In this document: in pieces, positions 1 to 7,936 of the stretch
Numbering within the stretch: position 1 is the stretch's first letter
How the letters are laid out: the number at the start of each line of letters is the position of its first letter
NCBI GenBank assembly: GCA_039808025.1
Contig: JBDHSK010000003.1
Location: forward strand, 62,001 to 126,000
Length of the DNA stretch: 64,000 nucleotides
From: Sandaracinobacteroides sp039808025
Lineage (GTDB): Bacteria; Pseudomonadota; Alphaproteobacteria; Sphingomonadales; Sphingomonadaceae
Direction: 5' to 3'
Translations under genes and position numbers: made by a program
Notes under the pieces: generated by a model
Seen by the model: the letters and a program-made list of their open reading frames with translations, nothing else
Told to the model about the DNA's origin: nothing
Databases searched by the model: none

Positions 1-1
1 C

Positions 2-667
2 ATTGCCCCGCGCATCGCCATCCGCATCAACGGGGTGGCGACGCGCGCCGGCCTTGCCGATCTGCTGGCGCTGGCTGCGGCCCCCGCCCTGCCTGATCTG
101 ATCTTCGTTCCGATGGTCGAATCACCCGAGGAGATCCGCATAGCGCGCGCAGTGCTGGGCGAAGGGGCGCGGTTCGTTCCGCTTGTTGAGACTCCGGCGG
201 CGCTTGCTGCTGCAGCGGCCATTGCCGCGGCCCCGGGCGTTGCGGCGATGATGTTCGGCGGCGGTGATTTCTCGGCCAGTCTCGGGGTGGCGCTGGCGTG
301 GGAGCCATTGCTGGTGGCGCGCGCGCAGTTCATTCTGGCGACGGCCGTCGCCGGGGTGCCGGCCATCGACGTGCCGTTCATCGCCATGGACGACGAGGCG
401 GGCCTTGCCGAGGAATCGCGCAAGGCGCGGATGCTTGGCTTTCAGGCCAAGGCGGCCATTCACCCCGCCCAGCTGGCGGCGATTCATGCCGCCATGCGGC
501 CCGGTGAAGCCGAGGTGGCGGAAGCGCGCGAGGCGCTGGCCGCCTATCAGGCGTCGGCGGGCGGTGCGGTGCGCTTTCGCGGGCGCATGCTGGAGGCCCC
601 GGTTGTGAAACGTTACGCCGCCATCGTGGCGATGGCGGATAAGGGACAGGAGAAAAACAATGCGTGA
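2..667 (+). CDS. CitE-like (HpcH/HpaI family) aldolase/CoA lyase, 5' end cut off by the window
   Basis: The frame is open from the first bases (I-A-P-R-I-A-I-R-I-N), so the start lies upstream; about 221 C-terminal residues are visible. The family cleaves or condenses 3-hydroxyacyl-CoA thioesters such as malyl-, citramalyl- or HMG-CoA in a TIM barrel. Family marks seen are the P-M-V-E-S-P and P-L-V-E-T-P strands with acidic metal ligands, the MMFGGGDFSASLG segment, and the C-terminal AKAAIHPAQLAAIHAAMRP block typical of CitE. The stop overlaps the following MaoC gene by 8 bases. The order CitE-MaoC-acyl-CoA dehydrogenase matches Rv2498c-Rv2500c of Mycobacterium tuberculosis, so a short-chain branched acyl-CoA route is a fair inference. 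The exact substrate cannot be told. Confidence 0.88.
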   Translation: MAPRIAIRINGVATRAGLADLLALAAAPALPDLIFVPMVESPEEIRIARAVLGEGARFVPLVETPAALAAAAAIAAAPGVAAMMFGGGDFSASLGVALAWEPLLVARAQFILATAVAGVPAIDVPFIAMDDEAGLAEESRKARMLGFQAKAAIHPAQLAAIHAAMRPGEAEVAEAREALAAYQASAGGAVRFRGRMLEAPVVKRYAAIVAMADKGQEKNNA

Positions 668-1169
668 AGGTGCAGTAGAAGTGGCCCCGGGCCGCTTCCG
701 GGAATCGTTTGGCCGCTATTTCGAGGATTTCGTCGTCGGGCACATCTATGAGCACCGCCCGGGACGGACCATCACCGATACCGACAATGTGTGGTTCACG
801 CTGCTGACCATGAACACCCACCCGGCGCATTTCGATTATGAATTTGCCAAGAAGACCGAGTTCGGCAAGCCGCTGGTGGCCTCGCCGCTGACGGTTGCCA
901 TCATGGTGGGGATGAGCGTCAGCGATCTCAGCCAGAAGTCGGTCGCCAATCTCGGCTGGGATGAAATCAAGCTCACCCACCCGCTGTTTCCCGGCGACAC
1001 GCTGTATGCCGAATCGGAAGTGCTGGAAAAGCGCGAATCGTCGTCGCGTCCCGAACAGGGTATCGTCACGGTGCGCACCACCGGCAAGAACCAGAACGGC
1101 GATGTGGTGTGCACCTTCAAGCGCACCATGCTGATCTGGAAGCGCGGCTTCGGCAACACGGGTGACTGA
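660..1169 (+). CDS. MaoC-family (R)-specific enoyl-CoA hydratase
   Basis: A 169-residue single hot-dog domain protein. MaoC/hydratase-2 enzymes add water across a 2-enoyl-CoA double bond using an Asp/His pair. The region around residues 40-65 has T-D-T-D-N then N-T-H-P-A-H-F-D, which fits the D-x(n)-N-P-x-H hydratase-2 motif, followed by the A-K-K-T-E-F-G-K-P-L segment seen in MaoC proteins. Its start overlaps the CitE-like stop by 8 bases and it is 2 bases from the acyl-CoA dehydrogenase, so the three are probably one transcript: dehydrogenation, hydration, then C-C cleavage. Mesaconyl-CoA or methylglutaconyl-CoA-like substrates are possible, but this is inference from neighbours. Confidence 0.85.
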   Translation: MREGAVEVAPGRFRESFGRYFEDFVVGHIYEHRPGRTITDTDNVWFTLLTMNTHPAHFDYEFAKKTEFGKPLVASPLTVAIMVGMSVSDLSQKSVANLGWDEIKLTHPLFPGDTLYAESEVLEKRESSSRPEQGIVTVRTTGKNQNGDVVCTFKRTMLIWKRGFGNTGD

Positions 1170-1171
1170 TA

Positions 1172-2326
1172 ATGGCAAGGATCACGCCTGAAGAAGAAGC
1201 CGCCCTTCTCGATTCCATCCAGAAATGGGTCGACAAGGAGGTGCGCCCGGTCGTCATGCAGCACGACCATGCCGACACCTGGCCCGCCGAACTGGTGGCG
1301 CAGATGACGGAAATGGGCCTGTTCGGCGCCACCATTGGCGAGGAATATGGCGGCCTTGGCCTTCCGGCCACCACCTATGCCAAGATCATCGCCTTGATGT
1401 CGTCGTACTGGATGGCGCTTACCGGCATCCTCAACTCGCACCTCATCATGGCAGCGGCGGTCGAACGCTTCGGAACCGACGAACAGAAGCGCGAATGGCT
1501 GCCGAAGTTCGCCAGCGGCGAGATTCGCGGCGGACTTGGCCTTACCGAGCCCAACGCCGGCACCGATCTTCAGGCGATCCGCACCGTGGCGGTGCGTGAC
1601 GGCGACGAGTATGTGGTGAACGGCACCAAGACGTGGATCACCAACGGCATCCACGGTTCCTGCTTTGCCCTGATGGTGAAGACCGACCCGCGGGCCGAGC
1701 CGCGCTACAAGGGCATGAGCATGCTCATCGCCCCCAAGGGGCCGGGCTTCACCGTTTCCAAGAAGTTCGACAAGCTGGGCTACAAGGCCATCGATTCGAC
1801 CGAGCTGGTGTTCGACAACTACCGGGTGCCGGCGAAGAACCTGATCGGCGGCGTGGAAGGGCAGGGCTTCTTTCAGGCGACCGGCGGGCTGGAGCTGGGC
1901 CGCATCAACGTGGCGGCACGCGGTGTCGGCCTGGCCGAGGGGGCGCTGCGGCTGGCAACGGAATATGCCCAGCTGCGACACACCATGGGCAAACCGATCT
2001 GTGAGCATCAGGCGATCCAGCTGAAGCTGGGCGAGATGGTGACACGGGCGCGGGCCGCACGGCTCCTCACCTTCGATGCGGCCGCTGCCTATGATCGTGG
2101 CGAACGCTGCGACATGGAAGCGGGCATGGCCAAGTATTTCGCTTCGGAAGCGGCGGTGAAGAACTCCGACGAGGCGATGCGCATCTTCGGCGGCTATGCC
2201 TATTCGAAAGAATATGAGATCGAGCGTTTCTATCGGGATGCCATGCTGATGTGCATTGGTGAAGGCACCAACGAGATGCAGCGCATGATCATCTCGAAGC
2301 AGTGGGTGAAGCGGAACCCGGCATGA
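1172..2326 (+). CDS. Acyl-CoA dehydrogenase
   Basis: A 384-residue flavoprotein of normal family length, oxidising an acyl-CoA to the 2-enoyl-CoA and passing electrons to ETF. It has the N-terminal helical domain with E-E-Y-G-G-L-G, the middle beta domain with LTEPNAGTDLQAIRT (FAD/substrate loop) and TKTWITNG, and the C-terminal block IFGGYAYSKEYEIERFYRDA. The presumed catalytic base is Glu364 in I-G-E-G-T-N-E. It starts 2 bases after the MaoC gene and ends in an ATGA overlap with the first CoA-transferase. It belongs with the CitE/MaoC pair; the chain-length or branching preference cannot be read from the motifs. Confidence 0.93.
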   Translation: MARITPEEEAALLDSIQKWVDKEVRPVVMQHDHADTWPAELVAQMTEMGLFGATIGEEYGGLGLPATTYAKIIALMSSYWMALTGILNSHLIMAAAVERFGTDEQKREWLPKFASGEIRGGLGLTEPNAGTDLQAIRTVAVRDGDEYVVNGTKTWITNGIHGSCFALMVKTDPRAEPRYKGMSMLIAPKGPGFTVSKKFDKLGYKAIDSTELVFDNYRVPAKNLIGGVEGQGFFQATGGLELGRINVAARGVGLAEGALRLATEYAQLRHTMGKPICEHQAIQLKLGEMVTRARAARLLTFDAAAAYDRGERCDMEAGMAKYFASEAAVKNSDEAMRIFGGYAYSKEYEIERFYRDAMLMCIGEGTNEMQRMIISKQWVKRNPA

Positions 2327-3525
2327 CCGATTCACCCGCCTTTCGCCTGCCGCTCGCCGGCTATCGCATCCTGTCGTCGGAGCAATATGGCGCCGGGCCC
2401 TATGGCTCGATGTTCCTTGCCCAGCTTGGCGCCGAAGTGATCAAGATCGAGCCGCCCAGGGGTGGCGATTCGGCGCGGGCAACCGGGCCGTTCTTCACCG
2501 GCGACAACGACAGCCTGTTTTACCAGACGTTCAACCTCAACAAGCGGTCGCTCACGCTCGATCTGCGCGCGGATGCCGGACGCGAGGTGCTGCACCGCCT
2601 GGTGAAGACAGCGCATGCCGTCACCAACAATGCCCGGGGCGACCTGCCGGCGAAGCTGGGCCTTGATTATGCAGCGCTTGGCAAGGTGAACAAGGCGATC
2701 GTCTGCGTTCATGCTTCGGCCTATGGCCGCGATGGCGAACGGGCGTCGTGGCCGGGCTATGATTATCTGATGCAGGCCGAGGCCGGCTTCATGGCGATGA
2801 CCGGCGAGCCGAACGATCCGCCCACCCGCTTCGGCCTGTCGATGGTCGATTTCATGACCGGCTCGATGCTGGCGACGGCAACCCTTGCAGCGCTGATCGA
2901 CGCCAGGGCGAGTGGCGTCGGGCGCGACTTCGACCTGTCGCTTCTCGATGCGGCGCTGCACCAGACCAGCTACCCCGCCACCTATTATCTGAACCGTGGC
3001 GTCGAAACCGATCGCACGCCGCGCTCGGCCCACCCCTATGTGACCCCGTCGCAGACCTTCCGCACTGCCGATGGCTGGGTGTTCGTGATGGCGCAGCTTC
3101 CGAAATTCTGGGCGCTGCTCGTCGATGCCATTGGCGCCGCGCACCTGAAAGACGACGCGCGCTTTGCCACGGTGCCGTCGCGGCTTTCACATCGTGACGA
3201 GCTGACGGCGGCGCTTGACGCCATCTTCATGCAGCAACCGACGCAGCACTGGCTGGATGTGCTGGGCGGCGTCGTGCCGGTGGCGCCGGTCTATGGGCTG
3301 GGGCAGGCGCTCGATAACCCCAAGGTGGCGTCGATGCTCGACCGGGTTTCCCACCCCGACATTCCCGAGGGGATGCGGGTGCTTGCCAACCCGATCCGGG
3401 TGGAAGGAATGCGGTTGCCCAATCGCGCCGCCCCCAAGCTGGGTGCCGATACCGACGCACTGCTGGCCGAGGCCGGTTACAGCACCACCGAGATCGCCGC
3501 GCTGCGCGCCGACGGAACGGTCTGA
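2323..3525 (+). CDS. Class III (CaiB/BaiF) CoA-transferase, first of a pair
   Basis: A 400-residue family III CoA-transferase, which moves CoA between a donor thioester and a free acid. The start is ATG 2323, overlapping the preceding stop as ATGA and giving a product beginning MTDSPAFRLPLAGYRI; an in-frame start 21 bases upstream is not needed. Seen are the N-terminal A-E-V-I-K-I-E-P-P-R-G-G-D segment, the NLNKRSLTLDL strand, and the G-L-S-M-V-D-F-M-T-G stretch near residue 175 whose Asp aligns with the catalytic Asp of formyl-CoA transferase. It is followed 8 bases later by a second family III gene; paired family III subunits are known for succinyl-CoA:malate/citramalate CoA-transferase. 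Confidence 0.92.
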   Translation: MTDSPAFRLPLAGYRILSSEQYGAGPYGSMFLAQLGAEVIKIEPPRGGDSARATGPFFTGDNDSLFYQTFNLNKRSLTLDLRADAGREVLHRLVKTAHAVTNNARGDLPAKLGLDYAALGKVNKAIVCVHASAYGRDGERASWPGYDYLMQAEAGFMAMTGEPNDPPTRFGLSMVDFMTGSMLATATLAALIDARASGVGRDFDLSLLDAALHQTSYPATYYLNRGVETDRTPRSAHPYVTPSQTFRTADGWVFVMAQLPKFWALLVDAIGAAHLKDDARFATVPSRLSHRDELTAALDAIFMQQPTQHWLDVLGGVVPVAPVYGLGQALDNPKVASMLDRVSHPDIPEGMRVLANPIRVEGMRLPNRAAPKLGADTDALLAEAGYSTTEIAALRADGTV

Positions 3526-3533
3526 GAGCGGCG

Positions 3534-4613
3534 ATGGGCAAGCTGACGGGCATTACCGTTGTCGACCTGTCGCAGTTCCTGCCGGGGCCGATGATGACGA
3601 CGATGATGGCCGATCAGGGGGCCGAGGTCATCAAGGTGGAGCCTCTGGCCGGTGACCCGGCCCGCGCCATGGAGCCGTTCGAGGGCGGGCAGTCGGTGTG
3701 GTTTCGCAACCTCAATCGCGGCAAGCTGAGCGTTGCGCTCGACCTGAAGAGCGATTCCGGCCGCGAGGCGCTGTGGAAGCTGCTGGAGGGCGCAGATGTG
3801 CTGGTCGAGGGGTTTCGCCCCGGTGTCGTCGAGCGGCTGGGCTTTGGCTATCAGGCGGTCTCGGAGCGATTCCCGCGGATCGTCTATTGTTCGATCAGTG
3901 CGTTCGGGCAAAGCGGCGAGCTGGCGCATCATCCCGCCCATGATCTGGCGGTGCAGGCGCTGACAGGCATGCTGTCGGTGAACGACGGGCCCGATGGCAC
4001 CCCGGTGGTGCCGGGGGTGCCGGCGGCCGACATGGCTGCCGGGCTGACGGCACTGTCGGCGGTGCTGATGGCGCTTCTGGGCCGCCAGCACAGTGGTCGC
4101 GGCGATTATATCGACATCGCCATGTTCGATTCGCTGCTGCCATGGTCGGCCCATATCGCCGGCAGTGCACTGGCGGGGGGTGAGTCGCCACGGTCGGCCA
4201 GCCAGCGGTCGCTGGGCGGAGCCGCCTTCTATCAGGTCTATCGCACTGCCGATGGCCGCCATGTGACACTGGGCGGACGCGAACCCAAGTTCGTGCGCAA
4301 TCTGCTGACTGCCCTTGGCCGCCCCGACCTCATTGCGCTGTCCGAGCGCCCGCCGGGCGAACAGAGCGAGCTGATCGCGTTTCTGGCCTCGGTGTTCGCC
4401 GGGAAAACCCGCGACCAGTGGGTGGCGTGGTTTGCCGACAAGGACGTGGCCTTTTCCCCGGTTCTCGATTTCGCCGAGGCCTTTGCGGCAGACCATGTGA
4501 AGGCGCGCGGTCTGGTGGTGGAAGGCGGCGGCGGCCACCAGATTGCCCCGGCCATCCGTTTTGCCGGGGAATGCTGGCAGCCCGGACCGGCGCCGGACCT
4601 TGGCGATGCCTGA
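3534..4613 (+). CDS. Class III (CaiB/BaiF) CoA-transferase, second of a pair
   Basis: A 359-residue family III CoA-transferase, shorter than its upstream neighbour and clearly divergent from it. The N-terminus has V-D-L-S-Q-F-L-P-G-P, then G-A-E-V-I-K-V-E-P and the NLNRGKLSVALDL strand; the V-P-A-A-D-M-A-A-G segment near residue 165 carries the presumed catalytic Asp. It lies 8 bases after the first transferase and 34 bases before the convergent GntR gene, so it ends the first co-directional block. Whether the two transferases form a heteromer or act on different acids is unknown; both would activate a carboxylic acid for the CoA-dependent steps encoded upstream. Confidence 0.9.
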   Translation: MGKLTGITVVDLSQFLPGPMMTTMMADQGAEVIKVEPLAGDPARAMEPFEGGQSVWFRNLNRGKLSVALDLKSDSGREALWKLLEGADVLVEGFRPGVVERLGFGYQAVSERFPRIVYCSISAFGQSGELAHHPAHDLAVQALTGMLSVNDGPDGTPVVPGVPAADMAAGLTALSAVLMALLGRQHSGRGDYIDIAMFDSLLPWSAHIAGSALAGGESPRSASQRSLGGAAFYQVYRTADGRHVTLGGREPKFVRNLLTALGRPDLIALSERPPGEQSELIAFLASVFAGKTRDQWVAWFADKDVAFSPVLDFAEAFAADHVKARGLVVEGGGGHQIAPAIRFAGECWQPGPAPDLGDA

Positions 4614-4647
4614 GCCGGGGGTCGCAGCGGCGCGCCGGCCAGGGGCG

Positions 4648-5382
4648 TCAGGATTCGACTTCGGTATGCATCCGGTAGGCGAACCGGTCGCTGGGGTGGT
4701 AGGAATCGGAAATCTCGACGATGCGATTGCTGTCGTCGATGTAGCAGCGCAGGATGCGCAGGCACGGGTTGCGCCGGCTGATTCCAAGCTGTTCCGCGAC
4801 TACGGAACTGGCGGCCACTGCCATGATATCTTGCGTCACACTTATGATTTTCGCGCCCGAGAGCTGTTCGATCTGGCTGAAGATGGTGTCGGCGCGCACG
4901 TCGATCCGTTCGGCGATTCCGGCAAGATCAGGGTGAATGTAGGCGTCAGTCAGCGCAATGGGGTGGCTGTCGCCCAACCGGCAGCGCAGCCCGCGAAAGC
5001 GCGGCCATTTGCCGTGGGCATCGGTCACGTCGATCTGGTCAGTGATCGAGCGTGGCAGAGCAAACGCCCCTTCCAGCTTGAAGACATAGCGGCTGTCGCG
5101 GGCATATTGCAGAATCTCGGCGACGTTCGACAGCGGCTGGTGCAGCACCACGGTGCCCGATCCGCGGCGGCGCTGGATGCGGCCCTCGTTCTGCAGCACC
5201 CGCAGCGCCTCGCGCACCGTGAAGCGGCTGACTCCGTAAGTCTGGCACAGCGCGCTTTCCGTCGGAAACCCATCGAGTGGCAGCCGCCCGTCGACGATCT
5301 GGGCACGCAGGTCGTCGGCAAGCGCAATGTAACGCGGTTTGCGAACAGCAGAGGGGGTCTGGTTGGGAGGCACGACGGCCAT
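4648..5382 (-). CDS. GntR-family (HutC/UTRA) transcriptional regulator
   Basis: A 244-residue regulator. Residues 15-80 form the GntR winged helix (Y-I-A-L-A-D-D-L-R-A-Q-I, then FPTESALCQTYGVSRFTVREAL and the wing R-R-G-S-G-T-V-V). Residues 95-240 look like a UTRA effector domain, including the late C-L-R-I-L-R-C-Y-I-D-D strand. It sits alone on the minus strand inside the catabolic cluster, convergent with the CoA-transferases and divergent from the MmgE/PrpD block only 47 bases away, so it probably represses its own gene and the downstream block and responds to a pathway acid or CoA ester. An AAGGAG-type ribosome site precedes the ATG at 5382. Confidence 0.9.
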   Translation of the reverse strand: MAVVPPNQTPSAVRKPRYIALADDLRAQIVDGRLPLDGFPTESALCQTYGVSRFTVREALRVLQNEGRIQRRRGSGTVVLHQPLSNVAEILQYARDSRYVFKLEGAFALPRSITDQIDVTDAHGKWPRFRGLRCRLGDSHPIALTDAYIHPDLAGIAERIDVRADTIFSQIEQLSGAKIISVTQDIMAVAASSVVAEQLGISRRNPCLRILRCYIDDSNRIVEISDSYHPSDRFAYRMHTEVES

Positions 5383-5429
5383 GAGGTCTGTTCTCCTTGT
5401 GAAACCGGTGCATGCCGGAGGGGTCTCTC

Positions 5430-6671
5430 GTGACCGGTCTTAGCCTAACCGAACGGCTTGCACAGCACCTGATGCGACCCGTCGTCGCAGAAGTAACCAG
5501 CGCAGCCCGCCTCCACCTCCTCGATTGGGCGGGGTGCGTGGCCGGGGCGCTGACGTCTCCGGTGGCGGCGCCGGTGCGCGGTATGGAAGGCCCGGCGGCG
5601 TTGCGCGCCGGCTGGCTGGGCAATGTGCTGGAGATGGACGATGTGCACCGCTCGTCGATCCTGCACCCCGGCCCGGTGATCTGGCCGGTGGCGCTGGCGG
5701 GCGAGGCCACCGACATGCCGACGCTGCTGGTAGCGGCCGTCTGCGGCTACGAGGCCACCATCAGCATCGGCGCCACCTTCGACCAGCATCATTATGCCCA
5801 CTGGTACAACAGCGCCACTGCCGGGGTGTTCGGGGCAGCCACCACGGCCGCGCGGCTGGCAGGCGGGGATGCCGCAACCATGGTTTCGGCGCTGGGCCTT
5901 TCCGGATCGGTGGCGGGCGGCCTGTGGCGGATGCGTCACGAGCCGGTGACCGCCAAGCAGTGGCAGATCGCCCATGCCGTTGCCACCGGCCGACACGCCG
6001 CTGACAGCGCCCGGCAGGGAATCACCGGCCCGCGCTTCATTCTGGAGGGAGAGCAGGGCCTGTACCCGGCGATGACTGAGACCCCCAGGCCTATGGAATT
6101 GGGCGAAGGCTGGCGGCTGGCCCAGGTGAGCTTCAAGCCATGGGGGGCGTGCCGCCACGCCCATCCGGCGATCGACGCAGCCCTCGAACTGCGGGCGGCG
6201 GGCGCGTTTGCAGAAACCGACGGGCCAGTGACGGTTGCCACCTATCGCGACGCCCTTACGTTCTGCGATCGGCCGCACCCGCAAACCGTGCACGAAGCGA
6301 AATTCTCGTTACAGCATGCTGTTGCCGTGGTGATGGCGCGCGGCGAACCGCAGCTGGCCGATTTCGAGCCCGACGCCATTTCGGCGCTGGCCGATGTGCG
6401 GGCGCGGGTGCGCGTGGTGGAAGACGCCGACATTTCGGCGCGATTCCCGCAGCATTATGGCGCGCGGGTGTCAGCGGCAGGGCATACCGCCGATCTGATC
6501 GATACACGGGGCGACCCGGAACGGCCGCTGTCGCGCGACGGCGTGATCGCCAAGGCCCGCACGCTGATGACCTGGGGCGGGGTGGCGGCTGACGCTGACG
6601 CCATGATCGCCGCCTGCCTTGAAGGCGACGACCCGGGCGCCGTTGTGGCCGTGCTGGAGCGCTGGCTGTGA
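5430..6671 (+). CDS. MmgE/PrpD family protein, copy 1
   Basis: The start is chosen at GTG 5430 because a strong GGAGGGG site (5417-5423) lies 6 bases ahead; an in-frame ATG at 5412 has none. This gives about 413 residues beginning TGLSLTERLAQHL. MmgE/PrpD proteins include 2-methylcitrate dehydratase, cis-aconitate decarboxylase and iminodisuccinate epimerase, acting on polycarboxylates. Family marks are LLDWAGCVAGAL, the G-N-V-L-E-M-D-D-V-H-R-S-S-I-L-H-P segment (the family usually has xNxxxxLDxDD.H...HPG), and F-K-P-W-G-A-C-R-H-A-H-P near residue 240. The next gene is also an MmgE/PrpD protein and overlaps it by 4 bases, suggesting a heteromer or successive steps. Confidence 0.88.
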   Translation: MTGLSLTERLAQHLMRPVVAEVTSAARLHLLDWAGCVAGALTSPVAAPVRGMEGPAALRAGWLGNVLEMDDVHRSSILHPGPVIWPVALAGEATDMPTLLVAAVCGYEATISIGATFDQHHYAHWYNSATAGVFGAATTAARLAGGDAATMVSALGLSGSVAGGLWRMRHEPVTAKQWQIAHAVATGRHAADSARQGITGPRFILEGEQGLYPAMTETPRPMELGEGWRLAQVSFKPWGACRHAHPAIDAALELRAAGAFAETDGPVTVATYRDALTFCDRPHPQTVHEAKFSLQHAVAVVMARGEPQLADFEPDAISALADVRARVRVVEDADISARFPQHYGARVSAAGHTADLIDTRGDPERPLSRDGVIAKARTLMTWGGVAADADAMIAACLEGDDPGAVVAVLERWL

Positions 6672-7936
6672 GCGCGACCACCGACCTCCTTGATTTCGTG
6701 CGGACGCCGCACCGGCTTCCGGACGCCGTGCGTGCCGATACCCTGCGGCTGCTGGCTGATACGCTGGCCGTGGGGGCTGCCGGGGCCACGGCGCCGGGTG
6801 GGGCAGCGGCGGCCAGCGCCGCCCGCCAGTGGGGCAGCGGCAACGACAGCCGGCTGATCGGCGAGGATTCCCGGCTGCCAGCGGCAGGCGCGGCGTTCGT
6901 CAATGGCTTTCGCATCCATTGCCTGGAATGGGATGCCGTGCATGAGCCGGCCGTGGTGCATGCGCTTTCCACCGTCACGGCGGCGCTGGGGGCCGCTATC
7001 GACCGGATGGGTGGCGCCGACCCTGAGGAGGCGCTGACGGCACTGGCTGTGGGGGTGGATGTGGCCTGCGGCATGGGGCTGGCGGCTGATTCGCCGCTGT
7101 CGTTCTTCCGCCCGGCCACCGCCGGGCTGCTGGGGGCGGCAATGGCGGTGGCGCGCATCGAACGGCTGGAGCCTTTGGCCGATGTGCTGGGGCTTGCCTA
7201 CAGTTTCTGTGCCGGCACCATGCAGGCGCATGTCGAAGGCTCGATCACCCTGCCGGTGCAGATCGCCAATGCCGCCCGGGCCGCCGTTACCGCCGTTGAT
7301 CTGGTGCGCGCCGGGTTCACTGCCCCCCACGATGTGCTGGAAGGGCCGTTCGGCTATTTCCGGCTGTTCGATCAGGGAGATCTGCGCCGCTATAGCGATA
7401 CTGTGGGGAAGGTGTGGCGGATCAGCGAGATCAGCACCAAGCCTTTCCCCTCGGGGCGGGCCAGCCATGCGACGCTGTCGGCGCTGGCGCCGTTCCGCGG
7501 CCGTGACGTACGCCGCATCGAGGCGTTCGTTCCGCCGCTGATCGCCCGGCTGGTGAGCAGGCCGCTACGCCCCGACATGACGCCCGCCTATGCGCGGCTG
7601 TGCCTGCCGTTCCTGTCGGTGCTGATGCTGGAAGATGGCCGTATCGACCCGCGCCGCTTTACCGCCGCCACATTTGCAGACCACGGCGTTGCCGAACGCG
7701 CCGCCCGGCTGACGGTGACGGTTGACGACAACCCCGACCCGAACGCCCTGTCCCCGCAGCGCCTGCGCATCGACGGCGAAGACATCTTCATTCCTCACAC
7801 GCTGGGCAGCCCCGAAGCGCCGCAATCGACGCTGCAGGCCGCCGCCAAGCGTGACCTCGCCCGCGAACTGGCGCCTACCGGGGCTGACCCGCGCCTGTTC
7901 GATTCCCCCCTTGCCTGTTTCACGGAGCCAGCATGA
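6668..7936 (+). CDS. MmgE/PrpD family protein, copy 2
   Basis: A 422-residue MmgE/PrpD-fold protein starting at GTG 6668 within the previous stop (GTGA). The N-terminus has LRLLADTLAVGAAG and the segment FVNGFRIHCLEWDAVHEPAV, matching the family's substrate-binding N-x(5)-D-x-D/H-x(2)-H region; the C-terminal half has S-T-K-P-F-P-S-G-R-A-S-H-A. Sequence similarity to the upstream copy is low, so this is not a recent duplication. Its ATGA overlap with the CoA ligase gene shows tight coupling. Function could be hydration/dehydration or epimerisation of a polycarboxylate; nothing in the sequence distinguishes these. Confidence 0.87.
   Translation: MSATTDLLDFVRTPHRLPDAVRADTLRLLADTLAVGAAGATAPGGAAAASAARQWGSGNDSRLIGEDSRLPAAGAAFVNGFRIHCLEWDAVHEPAVVHALSTVTAALGAAIDRMGGADPEEALTALAVGVDVACGMGLAADSPLSFFRPATAGLLGAAMAVARIERLEPLADVLGLAYSFCAGTMQAHVEGSITLPVQIANAARAAVTAVDLVRAGFTAPHDVLEGPFGYFRLFDQGDLRRYSDTVGKVWRISEISTKPFPSGRASHATLSALAPFRGRDVRRIEAFVPPLIARLVSRPLRPDMTPAYARLCLPFLSVLMLEDGRIDPRRFTAATFADHGVAERAARLTVTVDDNPDPNALSPQRLRIDGEDIFIPHTLGSPEAPQSTLQAAAKRDLARELAPTGADPRLFDSPLACFTEPA

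Noticed and set aside
836..2335. A 499-codon frame on the - strand opposite the acyl-CoA dehydrogenase
   Set aside because: The acyl-CoA dehydrogenase on the other strand has complete motifs; this frame is its antisense shadow.
3477..4787. A 436-codon frame on the - strand overlapping a CoA-transferase and the GntR gene
   Set aside because: It overlaps two well-supported genes and has shadow-like composition.
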